Shown here: in pieces, positions 1-12,557 of the stretch | Numbering within the stretch: position 1 is the first letter of the stretch | Layout of the letters: each line of letters starts with the position of its first letter | Origin: Gymnorhina tibicen | Taxonomy: Eukaryota > Chordata > Aves > Passeriformes > Artamidae | Assembly (NCBI GenBank): GCA_013399875.1 | Contig: VXAZ01000560.1 | Location: 1,797,390 to 1,861,389, forward strand | Direction of reading: 5' to 3' | Length of the DNA stretch: 64,000 nt | The notes under the pieces: generated by a model | Database searches by the model: none | What the model was told of the DNA's origin: nothing | Seen by the model: the letters and a program-made list of their open reading frames with translations, nothing else | Program-made: the position numbers and the translations under genes

Positions 1-3000
1 CCTGCCCCAAATACTTCTTTAATATAAATAAATAAATGGAGAGTTCAAAATTTCTCCTCTGACACTGCTGGTGTCCTCCCAATCCAGCTTCCCCACTTTT
101 AATTTAGCTACAGAGAAATGAGGACAAATTCTGGCTCTGAAAGCAGCTCCAGTCTTGCACATATTCCCACCGTGTCCACACTGGTGTCAGTGAAATAGGT
201 ATGTGCTTACTTTTAGGGATGCAATGGGATATGGTGGGATACGAGGAAACCTCAGAGCCATCTTAAGGGTAGCTGAATCCTTGGCTTGGCATTTCATTCT
301 GCACGTCAGCTGATTGGTCATTTTATCACCAGTTATGAAGTGAAATTAGATAATCTCGCTGCCATATGGTATACAGTATTTATAGTTTAGTATGTTTTCC
401 ATATATGTGCACTAAAGCCTGCTTCAGGGATTTGTTACGGTCCTTGTGTTTACAGGATTTGGGTCTTGGGTGAAAGAAGAAATTGACAGTTGCTAATGTT
501 TGATTTAAACTGATACTTCAGAGGCCACATGAGTGATCCCTAATTAAAATCAATTTACACTTTCTGTCCTTTGCCAGAGAGGCTGGCAGGGCTTTCCAGA
601 CCAGAGCTTGTGTCCACCCAGCTCTGCTCCCTCTAGTAGCAAACAGGAAGGGGTGACCCCAGTGGACAAGGGAAGAGGCCCGTGGAAGGCTGGGGATGCT
701 TAACCTCCACCTCAGCTCCCTCCCAAATAACCAGGAGTACCCAGGGACTCCTGCAGCTCTCCAACACAGGTAGCCTGAATCCTGAAGCATCTCTCCAAGG
801 ATTTTTGTCTGTGTAAGGTTTAACTTCGATTTCTTGCTTTCCATCAAAATGCTCCATTCCCCTTGAAATTTTGATAAATAAGGAGCTACAGGATTAATTA
901 TATGGGACATTAGTCATTCAATATGTGTCATTATTGTCTCAAAACAAGCCTAAATGAGCACCACGGAAGGGTCTTAGAGATCTGCATTTGGAGCTTACCC
1001 AAATGTGATAGAACAGGAGTGTATTCTCAAACCAAAACATTAGTTGCCTGGTACAGACACCAGCGCTGGGGAGCTGTATGGTGTAAATACCCCTCATACA
1101 ATTTTCTGATTGCAAAACTGTGCAAAGCTTTAGAGCACTTGTGTGGGTCTGCTTGAGACCTACATGCCCCACTCGTCACCTGTCTCTGCTGCCACGTCTT
1201 GGTCATTTTAAGTTGTAATGTCAGACACAACAGAAACTGGCTGAAGCGGGACCAACAATTTTTTTTAAGTGGTAAATAATAATAACAAACAACAAACTCT
1301 GAGAGAGGAGAAGCAACGTTCAATTGCTCTGTAAGAACCCTGTGAGCACTTGAACAAAGAGGAGTTAATAAATGTTACAGTCAGGTTTTTTTGGATAGGA
1401 TTCTTGCAGAATATGATTTCATAATCCCCTGTCTCTAGTGAACAACAAGACCTCTGTAAACACTCAATATTCAAATATAAAATTGTTTCTTGTAGGCTTC
1501 CATGGCACAAAATAAAAGCTCTGTAAATCTGGGCCTCCATATGTGGTTCTCAGCTGGTGTAAGTCCCTGAATGAATTACATGTGAACAGAGAAATTAATG
1601 CTACACACATGGTGGCCCAACTTGAAAGCAAAAATTGCAACTGAGAATATACTGCAGCGGATTGTGAAATTTTTGAAGATAAATGGAAGCTTGAGTCCTT
1701 GTTGATGTAATGCAACATCGATGCGTTTCAAGGGATACACAACTATCACAGTGAGATACTACAATACTGAGATCACATTTGGGAGAGTAAAGGGACTCGC
1801 TCCTTAAAAATCAAAGACTGAATTTAAAAAGACAAATATTCAATACTCTAATGTAACTTTGAACAAAAAATTGGGTAAAATACTTCCCCTTCTTTAAATC
1901 TGTCAAATTACCGTGGCAGTAAATGTATATGCTACCCATGTTTAGAAATGATTGTGCTCTAAAGCCGCTTTTGTTAATCAGTCAACGTTGATGATGAATT
2001 ACCCAAGAGTTTTGGTACTTTTGAAACAGTTGCAATCTTTTTGTTGTTTTTTTTCCCCTTCTCCTCTCGACAGAGGAGGGAAGAATGTGCATGTTACAGT
2101 GAATTCTAAATGAGGCCTGTGCCTCCCCTGTTTGCAAAAAGCCAAGCAAAGCAGTAAAAATAATAAATAAAACAAATGAAACCCTCTTTAATCCATTCAT
2201 GAGCTCGAGTGTTTCAAGTAGGCCATAATATTAAGACACAGAGCTCTGAAAGAGATGGATCAGAGGAAAGGGCTATTGCTTAAACAATGCCAGCCCATTT
2301 AATTGAATTACGTATTTGTCAGCACTGTATTTTCCCATGTCCAGGATTCTTACTGTTGATTCAGGGCTTAAGGCCTAAATGGAAAGGGCAACAACTGCCA
2401 TGTATTTTGGTCCCGAACAAGCCGTGTCCTTTGAAACGCCAGCGCTCGACGTTGGGAAGAATGCTGGAGTGCTTTGCAGCAACAGAGGCCACCAGCAAAA
2501 GAGGTAATGAAAATATGTTACCCCCGTGGATTCGACCTTGCTGCAGCATACTGAGGAACTTGACTGAGAATTTTTAAGCCCGATGTTATTTCTGTAGCAG
2601 TTTATTTGTATTTATCACAAGGACAACTGGGGTTGTCCTTGAACTAGAGGACAGGAGGCAGAAATTCCTGACTTTTTTCTTTAAATTTATGTGGCAGACT
2701 GCTTTTAAAGTATAAAATCTATAGTTTAGTTAAGGATGTTACCAAATGTTCATTGTTTTATGATCAAAATTTCAACTGTTTTCCTTGATTTGTGGCACAA
2801 AATAAGCACTTGCGTGTCCATCCCTTCCCTCCAGGGGCATTTTATGCCTCATACACCACAACAGGGCTGGAGAAAGCCACAGGGACCTGGACAGCAACAG
2901 CTCAGGCTGGAGCAGGAGATAAGGAAAACTTGCAAGTGTTAGGCCAGAGTATCTGCTCTGTTCCTTTACAGAGCTTCCCACTCTGGCATTTCCCCTCTGT

Positions 3001-6000
3001 CCCAGCCACCTTCCTACAACTGCCATATACATAAAAACAAACAGAAATCTGCCCGGTTTTTCTCTGCTGTACCCATGCAAGTTTTGTTTTCAGATTATTT
3101 TGAGGACAAGTGCTCTGTGATCACAAAGAGCATGATCATTCCTTTGTCCCACTTTTTGAGTCGTCTGTGACAAAATTTTGGGACCATATTCCCATAAACC
3201 AATTTGTATTTGGAGCAGAGGTGTTGCCAGGGCATCCTGACTTTGATAGAGATGACTCTAGACGAAGGATACTTGGAATCGGTCCTTCCATACAACCCTT
3301 CATATAAGAAAACTCTGCTGAGTCACTTTCTAAAATTCAACTAAATGCTCTGTAACTCTGAGCCATATTTGCCCAATTTACTGACCCTCAATCACATTTC
3401 ATAACAGTGAGATTACCTAGCCTAGGTACCTCCTCTTCCATTGCGTTGTACTGAAATGGCCACAAAATTCCTTTTTGTTTTGAGGTTGGAACAACTCTTC
3501 CCAGATTAGTACACGAGTGACACAGATTAATGTAGGTTTTACTTGAAGAAATGCCATTGTGAAATACAAATTAGCAGGTTCGATGGAGTAATGATTGGAA
3601 GAAATTCTTCATTTATGACCCTGCATGGGTCTGGCTATCTTGGCTGATAGATCTTACAAATCCATGGTGCTTCAAAGCACACTTGTCCCTGCTAACAAGC
3701 CCAGCCATCTCTCTGCCATTTACATCAGCTTTTTCCAATGAATTTTTCCATCACTAAAAGAAGTGTCTTTGTTTTACGTAAAGTTCAAGGTGAGATTATA
3801 TTTCTTTCACCTGGATCTAGTTCTCCCAAGCTGTGTCGAGGCACGGCTTTCCCTCCTGCTGAACACGCAGTTTTAGCTGCATTAATTGCAGGCAATTTTT
3901 TAAGAAGTGCTAAAATAGGTTCCGTAAATAGGAATGTTATGACCCAAGGAAACGACTCGTGAGGGTGGAAGGGTCTGCTCCTCGTGCATCTATAACCTGG
4001 CTCTACAGAAAATGTGCAGCAAAACTCTATAGAGTTCTAACCTGCCCATATACAGAGTGGTTGCATTTTGTAATTCCAGTTCCTCGAAGGCTGCGGTCAC
4101 AGAATAAGGGCACACGGCTGTGTGGTCCTGTCACCTCTGCACCAGAGTCTTCATCTGTCCCCCTAAAAGGTTGTAGGAAGAGAAGTGTCACCACCTCCAG
4201 CCACAAAGAAAGAAGTGTGATGCAAAGAGGTCAAAGATTCGTGTGAGCTGGCTCTGGGATGGTGCCAATTAATTTCGATTAAAATTCGATTAAAATTGAA
4301 ATTTCAAAGCACCGAGCTAATCACTAACTTGACCTTCTACAACAGAGTAAATGGGCTGCACCACAGCAGTGAAAATTTGAAGGAGTTTTTGTAAAATCAG
4401 TCTGAAAATCTTTTGCCAATCTCTTGCCAACCAAATTCAATGGCAAAAATGTTTCTGTGGAATCTAAAAATTTCATTTGCCATCTTGCCTAATTATTTTA
4501 TGAAGCTTTTAGTTGAAATACTATTTCGAATAACACTTGAAATACTCAATTTTAAACACTTCTTTAAAAAAAAATTACTATTTTAGCCACTACTTTTTTG
4601 CTCAAGTTTTGTGGGATTTGTATTTATTTTGATTGAAGCACTCCTTTTTTTTCTTTTTGCCTTTTTTTGTGCATCATGCAGTTCAGATGCATTTTAAACA
4701 GTTTCTGCTCATGTCTGAGCTCTGGTTCTGATGTGTGCGAGGAGCACGGCTGCTCTGAACCCGCCACATGTTAAAAGGATGAATATTAACTTTTGTTTTT
4801 TTCAAAGTGACTCTTTAATTGAAAAATTAAATATTTAATGAGCTATTTCCATCCAGAAGGGAGGAAGAAAAAAAAAAAATCCTGTGGTTCGTTCCCAAGA
4901 AAAACTCATGCTGGTGTCTGGTACGCCGTCAGCGGTGAGCTGGCAGCAATTAGTGCTAACACAGCCTGAACACAGGACACCCTTGGGGGTGCTGGTCTGC
5001 ACCCCCAGCCCTCGGTCCCTTACCTGCATCCCTTAACATACAGCCTGTATCCAGTATTTCAGCTGGAAAACAGCTCTGGCTGTGGTTCTTTATACGAGTC
5101 CTTATTCAACGTATTAGGGTAAAATTTGGTTTTGCTCACATAAAACCTCATAATCAAAACAAATGGCATTTCTAATTGAGCAAGGCCCTCTCAGTAATGA
5201 AGGGCAGCAGTGCAGCTGAGATCACTGGTTCGTGTTTCTCTCCCTGTTCAGAAGACTAAACTAATTTATTTATGAAATCAAAGCAACCCACCAGATTAGC
5301 CATCTAACTAGCTCGCTGCACTGTTTAGATTCACTCGTTTGCTCTCTCATGACATCCAAGTGAACAAGCTATATGTCAATGAAAGCGTTGGCGCTCCATC
5401 GTACATTATAGACTACTTTGAAGTGCAAAAAAAAGATCCTGCCGTGGGGCTACCAGCAGTAATTTTTTTAGGTTTTTTTTTCCAGTGAGCATATGCTGCG
5501 AGTGGGAAAGGACCGAGTAATGTAAACGGAGGTTTCATTAGCGATGATATGTGGCAGTCCCTGGGTGAAGGGAGAGAAAGCAAGTCTGGGAGCACCTGTA
5601 GACTCTGCAGCATTGTACCCATGTGGCGGAGCATGTGCTGAGGGCAACGATGGGATCTGTTCTTCCCTCTTAGGATCCCCTCGTGCTTCCCGGTAAAGGC
5701 AGGGCAGGGTCAGGAAGTTTGGATGCAGAATGAGTCCCTTTCTGTGCATCTGGACTCCAGAAACTAATTTTTGCAAACAAAAGGCAAACACTTGCTTCCA
5801 CTGGAAGTTATAACATTTCTATCAAAAAGGCAGAGGGTCTGCCGGGAGATATTTTTGGCCAAATGTCTCCCGTGTACACATCATTATGTTTTAAAAGTTC
5901 TTGTTTAACTTTTTTCCATAAGTCTTGCTGATGGGCCTGGTTGTATGTCCTTTCCTCTGACATTTTCCTTGCAGCAGATTGGAGAAGGTGTCTAGAGTGT

Positions 6001-6139
6001 CACAGGACTAACCATGCTGAATGCTGAAGACTTTGTCATCCCCATAGGCACACTGAGCATCTCCATCATCATCCTCCACCACTTCTTGGGCTGACAGTGA
6101 ATGGACTCGGTGGTGGAGATGCTGGTGATGTGCCTTATT
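1..6139. other. Upstream intron or intergenic sequence, no gene seen
   Basis: Unique, mostly AT-rich sequence upstream of the first recognisable FREM1 exon. The open frames here are short and none shows a protein family I recognise. I looked for an earlier FREM1 CSPG-repeat exon ending in phase 1, as needed to join the exon at 8013, and did not find one. The stretch 5090-5420 is low-repeat sequence that could include conserved noncoding DNA, but this is only an impression. Confidence 0.5.
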
Positions 6140-6329
6140 GGGGTGAGGCACTGGAACAGGCTGCACAGAAAAGCTGTGGCTGCCCCATCCCTGGAAGTGT
6201 TCAAAGCCAGATTGGATGCGGCTTGGAGCAACAGGGATAGTGGAAGGTGTCCCTGCCCATGGCAGAGAGTGGAATGCGATGGGCTTTAAGGTTCCTTCTG
6301 ACCCAAACCATTCTAGGATTCTATGATTC
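6140..6329 (+). mobile_element. CR1 LINE, 3' fragment
   Basis: The sequence follows the well-known 3' end of avian CR1: a short ggtgaggcactggaacaggc block, then a 'gctgtggctgccccatccctggaagtgttcaaagcc' type segment, then 'ggcttggagcaac', 'ggtgtccctgcccatggcag' and the terminal octamer-like repeat ttctatgattc at 6318-6329. It is 5'-truncated, as is usual for CR1, and contains no usable open frame. The short open frames overlapping it are translations of the repeat. Confidence 0.9.
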
Positions 6330-6434
6330 ACCGCTTTTTCCCTGGCTGAGGTATGAGTGATGGCACTTTGGCTTTCCTTGCAGCCTTGTATTATTTAGCT
6401 GCTTTTGGTGCACTTTTGGACTGGAGTGCAAGTG

Positions 6435-6779
6435 TGATGAGGAGTGGCTGAGGGAGCTAGGAAAGGGGCTCAGCCTGGAGAAAAGGAGACTCAGGAGAGA
6501 CCTTCTGGCTCTGCACAACTCCCTGACAGGAGGGGGCAGCCGGGGGCTCTGCTCCCAAATAATGAGCAATAGGACAAGTGGAGATGGCCTCAAGCTGTGC
6601 CAAGGAAAGTTTAGAGTGAGTATTAGGGAAAATTTCTTCATGGAAAAGGTGGAGGGATTTAAAAGCTGCGTGGATGTGGCATTTGGGGCCATGGTTTAGT
6701 AGTGACCTTGGCAGTGCTGGGAGAACAGTTGGACTCGGTGATCTTGGGGGTTTTTTCCCAAGTAAATGACACTGTTTGC
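6435..6779 (+). mobile_element. CR1 LINE, 3' fragment of a second subfamily
   Basis: Begins with a 'gaggagtggctgagggagct' segment and runs through 'ggggctcagcctggagaaaaggagactcaggagagacctt', the nucleotide counterpart of the end of the CR1 reverse transcriptase reading frame. It continues into 'gtgagtattagggaaaatttcttca' and 'ttggactcggtgatcttggggg'. The terminal repeat is degraded (aaatgacactgtttgca). It lies about 105 bases after another CR1 3' end in the same orientation but is of a different subfamily, so these are two insertions rather than one split copy. Confidence 0.88.
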
Positions 6780-6784
6780 AGGGC

Positions 6785-6925
6785 TGTGGGGTGAGAGGCG
6801 GCGGGCCCGGGCCTGTCCCCTCACGGCCCGGCCGCGCGGGGAGCGCGGGCTGCGCGGGCCGCGGGGGGCCCCTGCCGGGGGAGGCCGCTCACTGCACCCG
6901 GCCCCACAGCGGAGCCCGCTCCTTG
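6785..6925. other. Short CpG-rich block
   Basis: About 140 bases of very high GC content with roughly 19 CpG dinucleotides, in sequence that is otherwise AT-rich. It contains a repeated GCGCGGG-like word (6834-6872). It starts directly after the tail of the CR1 copy at 6435-6779. No start codon with a recognisable protein follows. It may be a small orphan CpG island, a GC-rich repeat, or an intronic regulatory element; the sequence alone does not decide. Confidence 0.6.
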
Positions 6926-8012
6926 TTCCAGGCAATTATTTCACGGAATGTTTGTTTGGTTTTAATGTAGTCTTTTCACCTCAAAAAACATTCGATTATT
7001 TTTCCCCCCAGTGTATTCAAGCACACGCTATATGTGTTTACCTGCATACACTGCTAGTTAAGCTCATTCCATGAGCACCTTGATCCCATGTTTTCCCATT
7101 TCCTTGCCCCAAAATGGGTTGAAAAGCCACACATGGATAGGAAGTGGCACCAGGTCTCCAGGAGCATTGTTTCAAATCTTCCTGCAGTCACTGACTATCC
7201 AGGTTACTTGTTAAATTTGGCTCGTGCCCGCCTGTGTTTTCCTGCCGCGGTGAGGGCTTGGCAAGCCGGGGCCACTGACCGAGTGTGAAGCATTTGGATA
7301 CCATGGTGACAAGGGCTGTGTTTGTGCCCAGGGAATAACGAATTTAGGGAGAGCTCTAGCCCTGCAAAGCCGATGTGTTGAAGAACACACCATGTATGAA
7401 TCTCTTTTAAGTGCCCCCAAAATTTACTGAAGATAGTGCCAGTATCTCGCTAGCAATCGAGGCCTCCCATGGGGACTGCTCCAAAGCGTGCCGAGCTTGG
7501 CTCACTCTCTGCTCCGTAAGTTAGCTGGGAATGACTTCCAGAGCCCTGCTGTGCTGCTTCTGCTCTTGCCTTTGCGGGAATCGCAGCAAGAAAAAAGCTT
7601 CCACCCAGGGCTGCTAAACACAATCTTAACCCCTTGGGAGGGGTCCGAGCTACAAATCAAGGTGGGAGACCACAGATGAGAAATATGAAAGCCTCAGAAA
7701 GCTCAGCTGTGGGAGAGAGCAGCCGTGGGGGGACACTGTCAGAGGAGCAGCACGTCGTTTGGGTGCTACCTTGGGCTGTGGGTTGTATGGGCTTGCATGG
7801 GCATTGGCATCACAGCAGCCACAAGGATTTCTTTCAGCAGAAGCAGCATGGGCTTTCTGAATCTGTAGTGTTTAAAGATCACAACTGATGTCTTAAAATC
7901 CAGAGAGTTGTGGAGCTTTTTTTTTTTTTTTTTTAATAATAATATGATCTCTATGTTGTAAGTTCTTAGAGAATCCGGGGTTTTCATTTTAATTTCCCCC
8001 TCTTTCCTGTAG
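6926..8012. other. FREM1: Intron sequence before the first FREM1 exon
   Basis: Unique sequence ending with a T-run at 7918-7934 and a pyrimidine-rich tract 'aatttccccctctttcctgtag' that forms the splice acceptor of the exon starting at 8013. Nothing else is recognised. Confidence 0.6.
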
Positions 8013-8157
8013 GACTGATGCTGCTGTACATGCATAATGACACAGAAAGCCTAGAGGATAGTTTTACCGTGCAGCTGACAGATGGCAAGCGCACAGTCCA
8101 AGGGACACTTTACATCTACATCATGCCAGTCAACGATGAAATCCCTCATCTTTCCAG
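8013..8157 (+). CDS. FREM1: FREM1 exon, end of a CSPG repeat (intact)
   Basis: FREM1 is a secreted basement-membrane protein that acts with FRAS1 and FREM2 in epithelial-mesenchymal adhesion; it consists mainly of about twelve CSPG repeats, then a Calx-beta and a C-type lectin domain. This exon gives 47 uninterrupted codons plus two bases at each end (145 bases). The translation contains LMLLYMHNDTESLEDSFTVQ, followed by LTDGKR, and ends with MPVNDEIPHLS: the 'Y.H..SES..DSF...L.DG' and 'PVNDE.P' signatures closing a CSPG repeat. A strong pyrimidine tract and AG precede it (AG at 8011-8012) and GTTAGC follows, a somewhat weak donor. It starts in phase 1 and ends in phase 2. The last two bases AG join the G of the next exon to make Arg. 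The family is certain; FREM1 rather than FREM2 rests mainly on the exon at 21655. Confidence 0.87.
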
Positions 8158-11147
8158 GTTAGCTATCTAAGTGACATTCGGTGCATAAAGACTTTCAAAG
8201 AAAAAAGAAAGAAAGAAATAAAAGCCACTCGTCTCAACACCAGCATCTCCAAGCCCACCCACAGTACAGAGGAGATCTGGCTTCCACTGCATGGGTTGTC
8301 CCTGAAAGCTGGTTCATAACAAGGCTGTGCACTCCACTGCCTGGTACAGGACTGTGACAAGCCACACAGTGCCACCCAGCAAAAACCATTCATGCAGAAA
8401 AAGCTGGTTTCTGGTCTCTGAGCAAAGGCTTGTTTATATTTAAGTTAGTGGCAAAACTCTAGTTGTCTTCAGTTAGGCCAGAGTTGCTCTTTTTTCACAC
8501 TCTATTTCTCTCCCCCACTTTCTTTATTCCCTTCAGTGTGTTTTCTCCATTCTCTTTAATCTATTTTTAACAGTGAATCTTGTTGGGAAGACCATGGCAT
8601 GTTTTTTTTTAATATTTAAGGTCCAAAGCCAGTTGAAGGCAGTGTTAATGCTCACACTCCTTTCAAGAGAGCCAGAGTGCCATCTCTGGGAATAAAGCTT
8701 CAAAGAGGTGGAAGCTACATGGAGAATAATATTAATTAATTGTCTCTCTTTGACAGCAGTGAAGTCCTTCTGATATCCTTTTACCACAAAATCGTCTATC
8801 ATAAGGTTTTTGAGTGGCATGGCAAGTCTAAACCCTGTCATGAGCATTTTGTTTATTGGTCTGTGGAAGAAAGAGGAAGAAACCTGGCGTGTTGTGAGAC
8901 TGGGATGCAGGTGATGTGGTTTCACTTCACAGCAGTAACACATGCTTTGGCCTAATTTGGGTTTCTACTCTTAAGACTTCACAAGCTGAAAAATAAAATA
9001 AATCCTGTGGACCTGCTGAATCCTTCCAGAAATGCCAGATCCAGTCTGTAAAAAGAAGAATAAAATACTGTTTTGCTTCTTGCATTATGTCGACCCTTTA
9101 AAAACCTCCATGGGCTATAGGGAAAGAAGCACCAGCAAGGCTAAAACTTCACTCAGTGGTGATGGTACAACACTTTCTTGACTCACAAAAATAGTTTGTA
9201 GAGCTAAAAATAATTTCTATTCTTATACCAAAAGAGTATTTAGGACTTGCCAAACAAATCTTTTGTCTCAAATTTATATCCAGGTCCAACCCTTCCCACT
9301 AGCAAGGTTTGAATCCCCATTTTCAGGGCAGAAGAAACCTGTTGAATCACGAAATACCTGGTGAACTCTAGCTGTGAAGAAAAGTACAAGCCTTCTCTTT
9401 GAGGCAGAAATCAGTGCACATATGAAATCCCATGTTGCTCTGCCTGGGTGCCTGGGGCCCCTTTTCTGGGTCCTTTTTGTAGGGAAAAGCACAAAAATCC
9501 ACTGTGGTTGCCCCTCTCTGGAGGGGAGCAGCAGCCCATGGCGTGCGTAGAGGGGCATTGATGCTTGAAACAGCTTTGGCTTCTTTCCCAGAGCATCACG
9601 TGTGTATTTTGAAAAATTTCATAGAAGTAGTAAACAACGTGAAGTTATAAAATGGACACGTGTCCCTCCTTCCTACCAGCATTTCCTTAGGCACTCATGG
9701 GTGAGGAGCCATCAAGCCCCTTTGCTCATGGGGAATGCTGCCAACCTACCCTTACCCTCTCCTTGCAAGGCTTAGTCTGCAGCTCTGTCATCTCCTTCAT
9801 CCTGTTCTTTGCCTACTCCCTTAGTATGTCTTTGCCTATGTTCCCCAATTTCTTCCAGTTTCACTCTCTGAGGATGGTTCCTTGCTGCCATTTCTGTTTT
9901 CATGCACATGAAACGGCTTTCCTGGATCCATATGTTCTCTTCTTCCTACTGTGAGCAACCCCATGCAGACACCTCTTATTTAGTCTTTTAATTTCCATGT
10001 TGTTTTCTAGTCCGTCACAGGCGAGATCCGTATCTCAAATCTTGTTTATATATTCCCAGTCCCTGGATCAAATTGAGCCCTTTTGTAAGGGAAGGAAGTG
10101 TGCCCATATTACCATTTTCCACCAAGCCATGGAGCTGGAAGTGCACTCTTCTTCTGCACAAAGCCATGAATCTGACTCTTAGTTTCATCAAAACCCATGA
10201 AGCTGAAGGGCAACATAAGAAAAAATCACATGTGCTTACATGGCAAAGCTTTCTGTCCCAGTCCCACAGGAGCAGATTTGTTGAAATGTTTTTAAAAAAT
10301 TCTATCTGCTCCATGCTAAGAGGAGCCTGCTCATGCTTAATAAATTGGAGAAATTGCTCACAAATACTTCATCCATATGAAAGTGCGAGCCCTGTACTGC
10401 TGCCAAGAGACGTGAGACCTGTGGTGTCGTGCCGAGTAAGTGATGGTCACACGAATTAGAAAAGCTTAGGTACAGATCCCTCGCTGCCACAGTTTTCCCC
10501 AAGATGTGAAAATATAACAGGGAAAATACTAAGCAGCATTCAGTCTTTCCAGCCAAATCTGCCTCTTTTGGACACAGTCATGGGCCGCGTACCAAGCAGT
10601 GTAGGAGAGACCAAAATAACATCTTTAAACAATCTGAGCTGCCTCTTCCACTGCTTGGAAATTAGAAGTAACTAAGAAATAAGGAGCCTCAGGACCGGCT
10701 GCTGCCTGTCACCCTGTGCTGGGTGCTGTACCAACACATCAGTGCTGCTCCTGCTGCAGGTCATGCAGAGAAGCCAGTGGCCTTTCTTGCAGCACATGCA
10801 TGTATTTTCACTCTTTTTACCCAGATTTGTGATCTTAAATAATTTTTGTCCAGCTTCTCTCCTTAGTAAGCTGCTTTTCCCACAGTAGCCTTGAGAAATC
10901 TCTTAGTTCCCAGGCACTCCAACTTCCATCCTGAGGAGAAAGGATGGCATTGGAAATGTTGCTTTGAGTTTGGACAAGAGAGTGTGTGAAGCAAGTAACT
11001 GCTGTGCAATGTGTAGACACGCTGAGCTCAAGGAAGTCTGGCTTAAATCATTAAATCCCCCTCACTGAATGGACAGTGACTGCTGCTGGTTTGTTTTTTC
11101 ACCAGTGTCCCACTTCCTGTTTCTTTTTACTATTTTTTTCTCCCCAG
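8158..11147 (+). other. FREM1: FREM1 intron, about 3.0 kb
   Basis: Lies between the exon ending at 8157 and the damaged exon starting at 11148. It ends with the acceptor tract 'ctatttttttctccccag'. No repeat of any size and no other gene is recognised; a 136-codon open frame on the - strand (8533-8943) resembles no family I know and is probably chance. Confidence 0.7.
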
Positions 11148-11519
11148 GAACATGGGTTTGGAAGCTGAAGCAGCTGACAAAAGCCATTTCCAGTGCTAGG
11201 TCAGAAGCAGAGACCAAAGATGCTCCAGGGGATGAGCTTAACCCAACTGTCCCCCTGTGCCCAGATCTGCAGCTGGAGGCAGCAGTAGCTGTAGGGCTTT
11301 TATTCCTCCTTTTTCCTGGGGATGAGTGAAATCCCCAGCCAGCTCCTGCAACAGTAGGCTTGTTCTATAAATGGTTTAGTTCATGGCTGGCCTTGGTTGA
11401 CAGGGTAAGCAGCAAGACTAAACACAGGTTTTTATTTGACACTTTCTCCTGTGTTGAGGTGGCTCTGGAAGGTCTCCTGCAGGATTTCTTTCTTGTTTCC
11501 TCCTTGCCTTTGCTTCAAG
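11148..11519 (+). pseudogene. FREM1: FREM1 CSPG-repeat exon, disabled
   Basis: Homologous to the CSPG repeat that lies between the two neighbouring exons. It starts after a good acceptor (ctccccag). With AG from the previous exon it reads Arg then NMGLEAEAADK. The homology then moves to another frame: AISSARSEAETKDAPGDEL, then PTVPLCPDLQLEAA, matching the family pattern ISS.VL.AEDKD.P..EL and P..G.L. Later landmarks in that frame are FPGDE, FYKW (family Y.H), DTFS (family DSF) and LQDFF. The shift, near the AAAA at 11179-11182, is best explained as a 2-base deletion. A TGA at 11327-11329 stops the second frame. The 372 observed bases plus 2 give 374, which is 1 + 124 codons + 1, exactly the length needed to join phase 2 upstream to phase 1 downstream. 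About 13 residues more than I recall for the mammalian exon lie between FYKW and DTFS. The homology is clear for the first 180 bases and weaker later. Confidence 0.75.
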
Positions 11520-12295
11520 GTGCCCATAGACTCTGTCCCTATCCCACTTGGAGCAAACACAACACACCTATGGAACACAAGGGCAAGCTGGAAGCCATCC
11601 TCAGCCTCACCCTGCAGCATCCCAACTGGGGAATAACCCAGAGAGAAAGTTTTGCCTCTTGGGCTCAGTCCCCAGAAACTGCTTCTTGCTGCACATCTCC
11701 CTCCACCATCCCTCTCTGTAATGACACATTTTAGCTGATTTTTATATTGGTTCACTAAGCCACTGTGCTGTCTTCTTCCTTTTATAATTAAGCAACTTGA
11801 GAAATCCTTTGAGGTCAATAAATTCTGAGGAGGCTTACATAAAACAGAATATAAAGTGGAGAGCCCTGCCATCAGAAGCCAGTAAAAGTCAGTGACACCT
11901 CTGCAAATGGCATTATGTCATTGCCTAATATTAGTAAGAAACAGTAAGATTATGTTTTTTGTTCAGAGCTATAAAAAGTAATGAGTCTCACATAATCTAC
12001 TGAAAGGAAGGGGTGGGGGGAGTGCGTGAGAGGAGAGAAAGGTGACTGGAAAAGTGAACTTCCATTTTTTTGGGCATCCTGAGTGCATTAGTAAATCTAG
12101 CTCGTTACAACCAAATAGACTTTAATGTGCTTTGTCCTGTGAATTTAATTTATTTTGTTTTGCTTTTCTTGCCAGGAACACACACACACAAAACCTTTGA
12201 GTTTTCAGGTGGTCTTGTTTCAGTAACTACAACATAATAATCAGAAGCTGGAAAATATTACAAGGAAGCCAGAGAGGGACTCTTCATCCAGAACT
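11520..12295 (+). other. FREM1: FREM1 intron, proximal part
   Basis: Begins with GTGCCC after the damaged exon. Unique sequence with a short CA run (12178-12191). No gene or repeat of size is recognised. The 146-codon frame on the opposite strand (11432-11872) largely shadows the damaged exon. Confidence 0.5.
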
Positions 12296-12557
12296 GTGAG
12301 GATAGGACAAGGAGTAATGGATGAAAATTTAGGTTAGATATATGGAAGAAATTTTTCCCTGTGAGGGTGGTGAGGCACTAGGACATGTTGCCCAGCTGAG
12401 GCTGTGGTTGCCCCATCCCTGGAAGTATTCAAGGCCAGGTTGGATGGGGCTTGGAGCAACCTGGTCCAAGTGCAAGGTGTCCTGGCCCATGGCAGGTGAT
12501 GGAATGAAATGGGCTTTAATGCCCTTTGCAAACCAAACCATTCTGTGATTCTGTGAC
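12296..12557 (+). mobile_element. CR1 LINE, 3' fragment
   Basis: Shows the usual CR1 3' order: 'gataggacaaggagtaatgg', 'ttaggttagatatatggaagaaatttttccctgtgagggtggtgaggcac', 'ggctgtggttgccccatccctggaag', 'gatggggcttggagcaacctgg' and the terminal ttctgtgattctgtga. It is 5'-truncated and noncoding. Confidence 0.92.

Noticed and set aside
2287..2577. Open frame with a possible donor (gtaatg) at about 2502
   Set aside because: The translation does not resemble a CSPG repeat or another known domain.
3110..3307. Open frame of 65 codons with protein-like composition
   Set aside because: No family recognised and no convincing splice sites.
11432..11872. 146-codon open frame on the - strand
   Set aside because: It is largely antisense to the damaged FREM1 exon and shows no protein family.
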